From assembly GCA_017547385.1 (NCBI GenBank), contig JAFYPU010000010.1, positions 62,001 through 126,000 of the forward strand: a stretch of 64,000 nt of DNA. Reading direction: 5' to 3'. The notes under the pieces were generated by a model, which searched no databases, was not told the origin of the DNA, and was given only the letters and a program-made list of their open reading frames with translations. The position numbers and the translations under genes are program-made. The stretch is from Bacteroidaceae bacterium (lineage in GTDB: Bacteria > Bacteroidota > Bacteroidia > Bacteroidales > Bacteroidaceae). Shown in pieces: positions 19,760-26,786 of this stretch (positions within the stretch are counted from its first letter, which is position 1; every line of letters starts with the position of its first letter).

Positions 19760-20878
19760 ATGCCCGCTTTCAAAAAAGCCCTCTTCATTGACCGCGACGG
19801 CACAATCATTCGCGAGCCCGCCGATGAGCAAATCGATTCTTTGGAGAAGCTCGAATTCGTGCCCGGCGTCATCTCTGCCCTCCGCTCGCTCACATCTCTC
19901 GACTATGAGTTGGTGATGGTCAGCAACCAAGACGGACTCGGCACAACCAGTTTTCCGGAACATACGTTCCATCCGGCACACAACAAAATGCTCATAACGC
20001 TCGCCGGAGAGGGCGTGGAATTCTCCGAACAGCTCATCGACCGCACCTTTCCCCACGAAAATGCACCGACACGCAAACCGGGCATCGGCATGATGGGACG
20101 CTATCTTTCGGGCGACTATGACCTGGCCTCCAGCTTCGTCATCGGCGATCGCATGACCGATTTGGAATTGGCCAAAAACCTTGGAGCGAAAGGCATACTG
20201 CTGCAAGAAAACACAGAGAACATTCCCGAAGATTTGTTGCCGAACTTATCACTTGCCACCACCGATTGGGCAAAGATTGCCGAGCACATCCGTAGCACTG
20301 AGCGTGCCGCCACAATTTCGCGCACTACAGCCGAGACCGACATTCGTCTGACGCTCGATCTCGATGGTCGCGGTGAAAATCACATTGACACGGGACTGAA
20401 ATTTCTGGACCACATGTTGTGGCAACTTCCACACCATGCCGGAATTTCGTTGAGCCTTGTGTGCAAAGGCGACCTTGAAGTGGACGAGCACCACACCATG
20501 GAAGACGTTGCCATTGTGCTGGGTGAAGCATTGCTCAAGGCATTGGGAAATAAGCGCGGCATTGAGCGATATGGCTTCGTGCTGCCCATGGACGAATGCT
20601 GTGCTTCCGTATTGATGGACCTCGGTGGTCGGATAGAATTTAAGTGGGATGTGGATTTTTCCAGAGAGTATGTGGGCGACACCCCCACCGAGATGTTTCG
20701 TCATTTCTTCCAATCCCTGAGTTCGGCCCTGCGATGCAACCTGCACATCAGTGCCACGGGCGAAAACAACCATCACTTGGCAGAAAGTGTGTTCAAAGGT
20801 TTTGCACGCGCTCTCCGCATGGCCATTCGCCGCGATGTGTTTTCCTATGATTTACCCTCAAGCAAAGGAACTTTATGA
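19760..20878 (+). CDS. hisB: Bifunctional histidinol-phosphatase / imidazoleglycerol-phosphate dehydratase
   Basis: A 372-aa fusion catalysing two pathway steps. Residues 1-165 are a HAD phosphatase (FIDRDGT with the nucleophile Asp, VSNQDGLG, KPGIGMM, VIGDRMTDLELA). Residues 180-372 are the dehydratase (LDGRGENHIDTGLKFLDHML, DEHHTMEDVAIVLGEAL, ENNHHLAESVFKGFARAL) with its manganese-binding His clusters. The cysteine zinc loop known in the enterobacterial phosphatase half is absent: the segment reads FPHENAPTRKP. The end overlaps hisH by ATGA (20875-20878). Confidence 0.95.
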   Translation: MPAFKKALFIDRDGTIIREPADEQIDSLEKLEFVPGVISALRSLTSLDYELVMVSNQDGLGTTSFPEHTFHPAHNKMLITLAGEGVEFSEQLIDRTFPHENAPTRKPGIGMMGRYLSGDYDLASSFVIGDRMTDLELAKNLGAKGILLQENTENIPEDLLPNLSLATTDWAKIAEHIRSTERAATISRTTAETDIRLTLDLDGRGENHIDTGLKFLDHMLWQLPHHAGISLSLVCKGDLEVDEHHTMEDVAIVLGEALLKALGNKRGIERYGFVLPMDECCASVLMDLGGRIEFKWDVDFSREYVGDTPTEMFRHFFQSLSSALRCNLHISATGENNHHLAESVFKGFARALRMAIRRDVFSYDLPSSKGTL

Positions 20879-21459
20879 TAGCCATTATCGACTATAAGAT
20901 GGGCAATCTCCGTTCTGTGGAGAATGCTCTGAAACGTTTGGAAGCCGAGTTCGTTGTTACGGCCGACGCTTCCGTCATTCGCAAAGCCGACCGCGTGCTG
21001 CTGCCCGGCGTGGGCAATGCTGCCGAAGCCATGCACAATTTGCGCCAAGCCGATTTGGTGCAAACCATCTGCGATCTGCGTCGACCGGTATTGGGTATCT
21101 GCGTCGGTCTGCAGGTGATGTGTCGCCACTCAGAGGAAGGCGATGCCGAATGCATGGGAATTTTCGATACCCGGGTGCGTCGTTTCCCGGCCTCTGCGGC
21201 AGAGAAAGTTCCGCACATGGGATGGAACAGCATCCACAACCTCGACTCCAAACTTTTCAACGGCATCAAGGGCGGCGAACACGTTTACTACGTTCATTCT
21301 TACTACCCGGAGCTTTGTCAAGACACCATCGCCACAACGCGCCACGGCTTGCTGTTCAGTGGAGCCTTGAAGTATGAGAACTTCTACGGCACGCAGTTTC
21401 ACCCCGAGAAGAGCGGCGACACAGGCGAACGCATTCTCAGAAATTTCCTCATGTTATGA
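20875..21459 (+). CDS. hisH: Imidazole glycerol phosphate synthase, glutamine amidotransferase subunit
   Basis: The 194-aa class I amidotransferase supplies ammonia to HisF. The catalytic Cys is in GICVGLQVM, and His and Glu are in GTQFHPEKS. LLPGVGNAAEAM is the usual N-terminal signature. The start overlaps the hisB stop and the end overlaps the hisA start, both by ATGA, so translation is probably coupled. Confidence 0.97.
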   Translation: MIAIIDYKMGNLRSVENALKRLEAEFVVTADASVIRKADRVLLPGVGNAAEAMHNLRQADLVQTICDLRRPVLGICVGLQVMCRHSEEGDAECMGIFDTRVRRFPASAAEKVPHMGWNSIHNLDSKLFNGIKGGEHVYYVHSYYPELCQDTIATTRHGLLFSGALKYENFYGTQFHPEKSGDTGERILRNFLML

Positions 21460-22184
21460 TTGAACTTATCCCAGCCATCGATATTATCGGCGGTCGCTGT
21501 GTGCGACTTTCACAAGGCGACTACGAGCGTCAAACCACCTACGACGCCGAACCTGCCGACATGGTGAAACGCTTTGCCGACTGCGGTGTAAAACGTGTGC
21601 ACGTTGTGGACCTTGACGGAGCCAAGGCAGCACAACCGGAGAACCTCCCCACACTCGAAAAAATGGCCGGCATTGACGGTGTGAACATTGAGTGGGGCGG
21701 CGGTCTGAAGACAGAAACGGCTGTACGGCAAGTTTTTGATGCCGGAGCGGCATACGCCATTGTGGGCAGTGTGGCCGCCAAGCAGCCCGACCTATTTACA
21801 ACCTGGCTCAACGCATTCGGTGCAGAGCGCATGGTGCTGGGCGCAGATGTGCGTGAGGGGAAGGTGTCGGTCAGCGGCTGGCAGGAAGATTTGAACTTCG
21901 GCATCGAAGCACTGATAGACACATTTCAACCGCACGGACTGCGTCAAGTGATTTGCACAGACATTTCACGCGACGGCATGCTGCAAGGCCCTTCGTTCGA
22001 CCTCTACACCCAACTTCAGGCAGCCTATCCCGACATTGATTTCACCGTGTCGGGCGGCATTTCTTCGATGGATGATATTCGCCGCCTCAACAGCCTGAAT
22101 TTGCGCAAGGTTATCATTGGGAAAGCCATCTATGAAGGGCGCATCAGCCTCAAGGAGATAGAAACATACATCATCACTCAATAA
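21456..22184 (+). CDS. hisA: ProFAR isomerase (HisA)
   Basis: A 242-aa TIM barrel that isomerises ProFAR to PRFAR. The N-terminus IPAIDIIGGRCVRLSQGDY holds the first catalytic Asp. VVDLDGAK, IEWGGGLKTE, CTDISRDGML (second Asp) and FTVSGGISSMDDI are the phosphate-binding and catalytic loops. It is distinguished from the related HisF at 22196 by the GGRCV start. Confidence 0.96.
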   Translation: MIELIPAIDIIGGRCVRLSQGDYERQTTYDAEPADMVKRFADCGVKRVHVVDLDGAKAAQPENLPTLEKMAGIDGVNIEWGGGLKTETAVRQVFDAGAAYAIVGSVAAKQPDLFTTWLNAFGAERMVLGADVREGKVSVSGWQEDLNFGIEALIDTFQPHGLRQVICTDISRDGMLQGPSFDLYTQLQAAYPDIDFTVSGGISSMDDIRRLNSLNLRKVIIGKAIYEGRISLKEIETYIITQ

Positions 22185-22195
22185 TTCCCCACGGT

Positions 22196-22957
22196 ATGCT
22201 CACAAAACGCATCATACCCTGCCTCGACGTGAAAGACGGTCGCACGGTGAAAGGCATCAACTTCGAAAATCTGACCGACGTGGGCGATGCCGTAAGCCTG
22301 GGGCAACACTATGCCCAAGCCGGTGCCGACGAACTGGTCTATCTCGACATCAGTGCCACTGCCGAGGGGCGAAACACATTCACACATCTGGTGGAACGCA
22401 TTGCCGACGGCATCAACATCCCCTTCACCGTGGGCGGCGGCATCAACACCATCGACGATGCGGCACGCCTGCTCGATGCCGGTGCAGACAAGATAAGCAT
22501 CAATAGTGCCGCCATACGAAATCCCGAACTCATTGACCGCATTGCCACACGCTACGGAAGTCAGTTCGTTGTAGTGGCCATCGATGCCCGCCTCAGCAAC
22601 AAGGACAACCTGTGGCATGCCACCACACACGGCGGCCGGCAGGAAACAGATCGCGAACTCTTTTCGTGGGCACTCGAAGCGCAGGAACGCGGTGCCGGAG
22701 AGATTTTGTTTACTTCTATGAACCACGACGGAACCCGTGCCGGCTATCCCTGCGAAACCTTTGCCCGTTTGGCCGAACGGCTGCACATTCCCATCATCGC
22801 CAGTGGCGGTGCGGGGTCGGCCGAACACATTGCAGAAGTGCTTACTCAGGGAAAAGCCGACGCAGCCTTGGCTGCCAGCATTTTCCACTACGGCGAAATC
22901 ACCATCAGCGACCTGAAGCAATATCTCCACGACCAAGGCATCGCCATGCGCCTGTGA
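22196..22957 (+). CDS. hisF: Imidazole glycerol phosphate synthase, cyclase subunit
   Basis: The 253-aa TIM barrel forms imidazole glycerol phosphate and AICAR from PRFAR and ammonia. RIIPCLDVKDGRTVKGINF, LVYLDISATAEGR, FTVGGGINTIDDA, FTSMNHDGTRAGY (catalytic Asp) and ASGGAGSAEHIAEVL are diagnostic. A 242-nt gap holding a palindromic element separates it from hisIE, whereas all other his gaps are 30 nt or less. Confidence 0.97.
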   Translation: MLTKRIIPCLDVKDGRTVKGINFENLTDVGDAVSLGQHYAQAGADELVYLDISATAEGRNTFTHLVERIADGINIPFTVGGGINTIDDAARLLDAGADKISINSAAIRNPELIDRIATRYGSQFVVVAIDARLSNKDNLWHATTHGGRQETDRELFSWALEAQERGAGEILFTSMNHDGTRAGYPCETFARLAERLHIPIIASGGAGSAEHIAEVLTQGKADAALAASIFHYGEITISDLKQYLHDQGIAMRL

Positions 22958-22991
22958 GCTACACATATTCAGTGGCACAGCCCCAACTTTC

Positions 22992-23139
22992 ATACCCCTC
23001 TGCCCTAAAGGGCATCTCCCCTACCTTAGGGGAGAAGTAGCCTGCGGATGACCACACAACAGGGAACAGCGTCCGGGCAACCCGAATGGCAACTGCTCCC
23101 CTGAGGCAGGGGAGCTGGCGCGAAGCGACTGAGGGGTAT
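22992..23139. mobile_element. MITE-like palindromic element inside the his operon
   Basis: A 148-bp element bounded by ATACCCCTC (22992-23000) and its inverse GAGGGGTAT (23131-23139). It contains the palindromes CTCCCCTACCTTAGGGGAG (23016-23034) and CTCCCCTGAGGCAGGGGAG (23096-23114), plus TGCCCTAAAGGGCA near the left end. There is no coding frame and no clear target duplication. It looks like a non-autonomous insertion or a mobile hairpin repeat. Read-through to hisIE must pass three hairpins. Confidence 0.65.
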
Positions 23140-23199
23140 AAGCCATCCACCAAAAAAAATCAACCACCCATCAGAAAATTTCTTTATCAAGAAACGAAA

Positions 23200-23799
23200 A
23201 TGCAATTCTCCGACTTCAATCTCTCGAAATGCGCCGACGGTTTGTTGCCCGTCATCGTGCAAGACGCCACCACCCTTCGCGTGCTGATGTTGGGCTATAT
23301 GAACAAAGAAGCCTACGACAAGACCGTGGCCGAAGGGCGTATCACATTCTATAGCCGCACACGCCAATGTTTGTGGACCAAAGGCGAAACGTCCGGGCAC
23401 TATCTGAACGTGGTGAGCATGCACGCCGATTGCGATGCAGACACCTTGCTCATCAAGGCACACCCCATCGGCCCCACCTGCCACAGGGGCACAACGGCTT
23501 GTTTCGACACTCCCGAGAGCGAAGGCTTTGCCCGCCGACTTTCGGCTGTGGTCAGCCAACGCCACGCAGAGATGCCCGAAGGTTCGTACACCACACGGCT
23601 GTTTATCAAAGGGGTGAAAGCCATTGCCCAGAAGGTGGGCGAAGAAGCCGTTGAAGCCACCGTCGAAGCCGTGGACGGCAACCGTCGCCGCTTCACCTAC
23701 GAAGCCTGCGACTTGCTATACCACCTACTCGTTTTGTGTGAGCAGATGGGTGTCAGTCTGAGCGATTTGGAAGAAGAGCTGGCACGTCGCCACCGATAA
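23200..23799 (+). CDS. hisIE: Bifunctional phosphoribosyl-AMP cyclohydrolase / phosphoribosyl-ATP pyrophosphatase
   Basis: A 199-aa fusion for steps two and three of histidine synthesis. HisI: LPVIVQDATTLRVLMLGYMN, TFYSRTRQCLWTKGETSGH and the zinc/magnesium site HADCDADTLL, then CHRGTTACF. HisE (from about 112): RLFIKGVKAIAQKVGEEAVE with the EExxE-type metal residues, and YEACDLLYHLLVL. ATG 23200 is chosen because the upstream frame only covers the palindromic element. It closes the operon and completes the set of histidine enzymes. Confidence 0.96.
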   Translation: MQFSDFNLSKCADGLLPVIVQDATTLRVLMLGYMNKEAYDKTVAEGRITFYSRTRQCLWTKGETSGHYLNVVSMHADCDADTLLIKAHPIGPTCHRGTTACFDTPESEGFARRLSAVVSQRHAEMPEGSYTTRLFIKGVKAIAQKVGEEAVEATVEAVDGNRRRFTYEACDLLYHLLVLCEQMGVSLSDLEEELARRHR

Positions 23800-23862
23800 G
23801 TAAGCATCCTGCCAACAGCTTACACTTTGCAAGAAAAACACGCCTTGGGCGTACAATAATTT

Positions 23863-23922
23863 ACTCGGCGTTTAGAATTTTCTACAGTGCTTGTAGAAAA
23901 TTCTAAACGCCGAGTAGATTTT
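23863..23922. repeat. Modular palindromic intergenic repeat, copy 5 (AAACGCC arms)
   Basis: ACTCGGCGTTTAGAA pairs with TTCTAAACGCCGAGT, while the centre carries the GCAGTGCTTG-like unit (ACAGTGCTTGTAG). This shows that the two arm types are exchangeable. Confidence 0.85.
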
Positions 23923-24012
23923 CACGCAAGCACAACACGTTTTCGGGGCACTTCGGGCTTTCTCTCCCGAAGCAGTTTATCCCCCTTGACAATGGAGACT
24001 CAAGCGCTCACC

Positions 24013-24043
24013 TTGCACACCCCAAAAAGATGTTGTATTTTTG
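24013..24043 (+). promoter_or_regulatory. Promoter of folD
   Basis: TTG at 24013-24015 and TATTTTTG at 24036-24043 have a 20-nt spacer containing AAAAAGATGTTG, as at thiE and lysS. The start point would be near 24050, at the foot of the leader stem described next. Confidence 0.75.
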
Positions 24044-24047
24044 CTTC

Positions 24048-24127
24048 GCAAAGACGGGATGCGGTCATACGCAGCTTGACTCTCCGTGGGGCTCCCCTGC
24101 TCTGCGTTTGCTCGCACCTGTCTTTGC
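24048..24127 (+). promoter_or_regulatory. Imperfectly palindromic leader of folD (candidate cis-regulatory RNA)
   Basis: GCAAAGACGGG (24048-24058) pairs with CCTGTCTTTGC (24117-24127), 11 bp with one G-T. After a bulged A, TGCG pairs with CGCA, and further in ACGCAG (24069-24074) pairs with CTGCGT (24102-24107). A GGG/CCC hairpin closes the tip. The stem begins about where the transcript should begin and ends 34 nt before the ATG. It matches no riboswitch class I can recall. It might instead be a decayed pair of inverted promoter modules, since its right half CTCGCACCTGTCTTTGC resembles them. Confidence 0.5.
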
Positions 24128-24161
24128 TAAAACAAGAAATAAACTTAAAAACAACTCAAAT

Positions 24162-25040
24162 ATGACACTCATCGACGGTAAAGCAACTGCGGCCACCATC
24201 AAAGCCGAAATCAAGGCCGAAGTAGAACAAATCGTTGCCGCCGGCGGCAAGCGGCCGCATCTGGCAGCCGTGCTCGTGGGCCACGACGGAGGTAGCGAAA
24301 CTTATGTGCGCAACAAGGTGCTCGCGTGTGAGGCGTGCGGTTTTCGTTCCAGCCTCATCCGATACGAAGACACTATCACCGAAGCCGAACTTCTGGACTG
24401 CGTGAAGCAACTCAACGAAGACGCCGACGTGGACGGTTTCATCGTGCAGCTCCCCCTGCCGAAGCATATTTCAGAACAAAAGGTGATTGAAGCCATCGAC
24501 TATCGCAAAGACGTGGACGGCTTCCACCCCATCAACGTGGGCCGCATGGCCATCGGTCTGCCCTGTTACATTTCTGCCACCCCCAAGGGCATTCTCGAAC
24601 TGTTGCGTCGTTACAACATCGAGACCTCCGGCAAAAAATGCGTGGTGCTCGGCAGAAGCAACATCGTGGGCAAGCCCATGGCGCAACTCATGATGCAAAA
24701 ACAATATGGCGACGCCACCGTAACCGTATGCCACAGCCGCAGTCAGAGCTTGCGCGAAGAGTGCCTCGCTGCCGACATCATCATCGCCGCCATCGGCCGG
24801 CCGGGATTTCTCACGGCAGACATGGTGAAACCCGGTGCCGTGGTCATCGACGTAGGTACGACCCGTGTGCCCGATGCAACACGTCCCAAAGGTTTCCGCC
24901 TCAGTGGCGACGTCGATTTCGACAATGTGGCACCGCTTTGCAGCTACATCACGCCCGTGCCCGGCGGAGTGGGTCCCATGACCATCTGCATGCTGATGCT
25001 CAACACCCTGGCAGCAGGCAAGCACGAGTATTATCAATAA
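24162..25040 (+). CDS. folD: Methylenetetrahydrofolate dehydrogenase / cyclohydrolase
   Basis: The 292-aa bifunctional enzyme interconverts 5,10-methylene-, methenyl- and 10-formyl-THF. [15 protein letters not shown] contains the YxxxK catalytic motif. [26 protein letters not shown], the cofactor loop [13 protein letters not shown] and [15 protein letters not shown] are all diagnostic. ATG 24162 is used; the longer frame from 24030 would include the promoter and leader. It is monocistronic, with its own promoter and terminator. Confidence 0.97.
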   Translation: MTLIDGKATAATIKAEIKAEVEQIVAAGGKRPHLAAVLVGHDGGSETYVRNKVLACEACGFRSSLIRYEDTITEAELLDCVKQLNEDADVDGFIVQLPLPKHISEQKVIEAIDYRKDVDGFHPINVGRMAIGLPCYISATPKGILELLRRYNIETSGKKCVVLGRSNIVGKPMAQLMMQKQYGDATVTVCHSRSQSLREECLAADIIIAAIGRPGFLTADMVKPGAVVIDVGTTRVPDATRPKGFRLSGDVDFDNVAPLCSYITPVPGGVGPMTICMLMLNTLAAGKHEYYQ

Positions 25041-25056
25041 CCGAACCACCCATTAC

Positions 25057-25106
25057 GCGATGCGCCCGTTCCTTTATATGACAGAACGGGCGCATCGCAC
25101 TTTTCA
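25057..25106 (+). terminator. Intrinsic terminator after folD
   Basis: GCGATGCGCCCGTTC (25057-25071) pairs perfectly with GAACGGGCGCATCGC (25084-25098), followed by ACTTTT. Confidence 0.85.
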
Positions 25107-25208
25107 TAAAAAGGCTGCTTCGTACTCACAAGAGGGTGTTGCACACACCTTTTTGCCTTCCGAAAAAAGAAAACATCGGAAAACATTGCACTTTTCCGCC
25201 TCAAAAAT

Positions 25209-25238
25209 TTGCACAGAAAGAAAAAAGCAGTATCTTTG
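25209..25238 (+). promoter_or_regulatory. Promoter of tRNA-His
   Basis: TTG at 25209-25211 and TATCTTTG at 25231-25238 have a 19-nt spacer. The box is 30 nt upstream of the mature tRNA 5' end. Confidence 0.75.
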
Positions 25239-25268
25239 CACCGCTTAAAGGGAAAGAGTTCCCAACAT

Positions 25269-25343
25269 GGTGTCTGTAGTTCAGTTGGTTAGAGCGTCAG
25301 ATTGTGGTTCTGAATGTCGTGGGTTCGAGTCCCATCAGACACC
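25269..25343 (+). tRNA. tRNA-His (GTG)
   Basis: The acceptor stem GGTGTCTG (25269-25276) pairs with CAGACACC (25336-25343), including the extra G-1:C73 pair diagnostic of tRNA-His. The anticodon stem TCAGA/TCTGA encloses TTGTGGT with anticodon GTG at 25304-25306. The T arm GTGGGTTCGAGTCCCAT is present. CCA is not fully encoded. The gene is single, with its own promoter and terminator. Confidence 0.97.
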
Positions 25344-25348
25344 CAAGC

Positions 25349-25389
25349 AGAGCGAAGTTTCAAAAAAGGAACTTCGCTCTTTTGTTTTT
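25349..25389 (+). terminator. Intrinsic terminator after tRNA-His
   Basis: AGAGCGAAGTT (25349-25359) pairs with AACTTCGCTCT (25370-25380), followed by TTTGTTTTT. Confidence 0.9.
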
Positions 25390-25410
25390 ATCACCGAAAC
25401 ACCTACATGG

Positions 25411-25573
25411 GGCGACGGTTCGGACAGACCAAACGCAAAAACAAGTTTTTTCGCACCCCCAACGCCTCGTACCTAACTTTGGCTACGCCCAAGTTAGTGG
25501 CGGCTCGGACAAGCCAAACGCAAAAACAAGTTTTTTCGTTTGGCTTGTCTCTCGCCTTGTAGTAACTTTGCAC
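25411..25573 (+). repeat. Tandem promoter-bearing module upstream of the DUF4105 gene
   Basis: Copy 1 is 25411-25484 and copy 2 is 25485-25573. Both contain CGGACA-GCCAAACGCAAAAACAAGTTTTTT-like sequence and end in TAACTTTG. Copy 2 opens with ACGCCCAAGTTAGTGGCGGC, close to the opening of the module upstream of tsaB. Copy 1 keeps the -7 TAACTTTG (25474-25481) but has no TTG 20 nt before it. Copy 2 keeps both boxes. Confidence 0.75.
25540..25570 (+). promoter_or_regulatory. Promoter of the DUF4105 gene
   Basis: TTG at 25540-25542 and TAACTTTG at 25563-25570 have a 20-nt spacer. They lie in the second module copy and leave a leader of about 13 nt. Confidence 0.65.
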
Positions 25574-25589
25574 CTGCAAACAATATATT

Positions 25590-26786
25590 GTGAAAAGAAT
25601 ACCTTTTTTGCGTTATGTCCTGGCTTTGGCGATAGCTCTGATATCGCTGCCGACAAACGCAGCAACCGACTCGCTGCAAGTGAGTCTGCTGACGTGTGCT
25701 CCCGGAAACGAGTCCTACTCTTTCTATGGGCACACCGCCATTCGCATTCACGACCTCCACACAAACGAAGATGTGGTGTACAACTATGGGATGTTCGACT
25801 CGAGGAAACCTCACTTCGTGTGGAACTTCATCATGGGGCGTACTGATTATGAACTCGGCACAACACCTTTTGAGCCATTCATCGCATCTTATGTTATGCG
25901 CGGTCGGTATGTGGACGAACAAGTGCTTGACCTCACGCCCGACGAGGCACAACAACTGAACAAAGCACTCCGCGAAAACGCACGTCCGGAGCGGCGTGGT
26001 TATCGCTACAACTTCATGAACGACAACTGCACCACACGAGCCGTTGAACGCATTGAGCAAAGTGTGGAAGGCACCATCACCTACTCCACCGAGCACCAAC
26101 CGGATTCCTCCTTCCGTGACATCATCCACCGGCTCACGGCCGAACATCCTTGGAGCTCGTTGGGTAATGATTTGCTGCTGGGAGCAGAAGTTGACACCTT
26201 GCTCAGCCGAAAAGGCGAAATGTTCTCGCCGGCTCACGCAGAGGACTACATGGCCGGAGCCGTGGTGCTACGAAGCGACGGGAGCGAACGCCCATTGGTG
26301 AAAGAGACCTTTCGTTATCCCGTGATGCAACCGATAACCAACGAAAACTCTGCCATCACCCCCAACATGGTTGCCCTGTTGCTGATGGTGCTCACCGGTG
26401 TTTGCACATGGCACGAATGGCGCAAAAAGAAAATCGGGAAAATCGGCAACGTGCTTGACATACTGCTCACCTTGTTACAAGGAGGTGCCGGATGCATCAT
26501 CGCCCTACTCTTCTTCTGCTCCGAACATCCGGCTGTGGGAAGCAACTGGTTGGTGATGTGGCTCAACCCACTGCCACTGCTATGGCTACCACTGCAGATT
26601 TGGCGCACGCGACACGGGAAGCGCGACATTTACTCACCGATACTGATAGGAGTTTTGCTCCTCTTCTGCCTCTGCGGTTGCATGGGAGTGCAGCATTTCC
26701 CCACAGCAGTCTGGGCTTTGGCATCGGTTTTGCTTATGCGTGCATGCGCCCGTACATTTATTAATATAGGACAACGACACAAATGA
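25590..26786 (+). CDS. DUF4105 (Lnb N-terminal domain-like) membrane protein
   Basis: A 398-aa protein with a signal peptide (residues 1-24). Residues 28-250 are the periplasmic DUF4105 domain: SLLTCAPGNESYSFYGHTAIRI, NYGMFD, FVWNFIMGRTDYELG and YNFMNDNCTTRAVERI. The conserved His and Cys (GHTAIR; NDNCTT) recall NlpC/P60-like thiol hydrolases and the Lnb domain of lacto-N-biosidase-related proteins. The last 140 residues contain four or five hydrophobic helices. The stop codon overlaps the start of the next gene, so the two are translationally coupled. The substrate is unknown. Confidence 0.82.
   Translation: MKRIPFLRYVLALAIALISLPTNAATDSLQVSLLTCAPGNESYSFYGHTAIRIHDLHTNEDVVYNYGMFDSRKPHFVWNFIMGRTDYELGTTPFEPFIASYVMRGRYVDEQVLDLTPDEAQQLNKALRENARPERRGYRYNFMNDNCTTRAVERIEQSVEGTITYSTEHQPDSSFRDIIHRLTAEHPWSSLGNDLLLGAEVDTLLSRKGEMFSPAHAEDYMAGAVVLRSDGSERPLVKETFRYPVMQPITNENSAITPNMVALLLMVLTGVCTWHEWRKKKIGKIGNVLDILLTLLQGGAGCIIALLFFCSEHPAVGSNWLVMWLNPLPLLWLPLQIWRTRHGKRDIYSPILIGVLLLFCLCGCMGVQHFPTAVWALASVLLMRACARTFINIGQRHK

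Noticed and set aside
22958-23199. Insertion sequence in the his operon
   Set aside because: The 148-bp element has no transposase frame; only a non-autonomous repeat can be claimed.
24030-24161. N-terminal extension of FolD from an upstream start
   Set aside because: It would overlap the -7 box and the palindromic leader, and the extra residues have no counterpart in FolD.
23887-24165. 92-aa plus-strand open frame before folD
   Set aside because: It covers the palindromic repeat, the promoter and the leader; the translation is low-quality and unlike any family.
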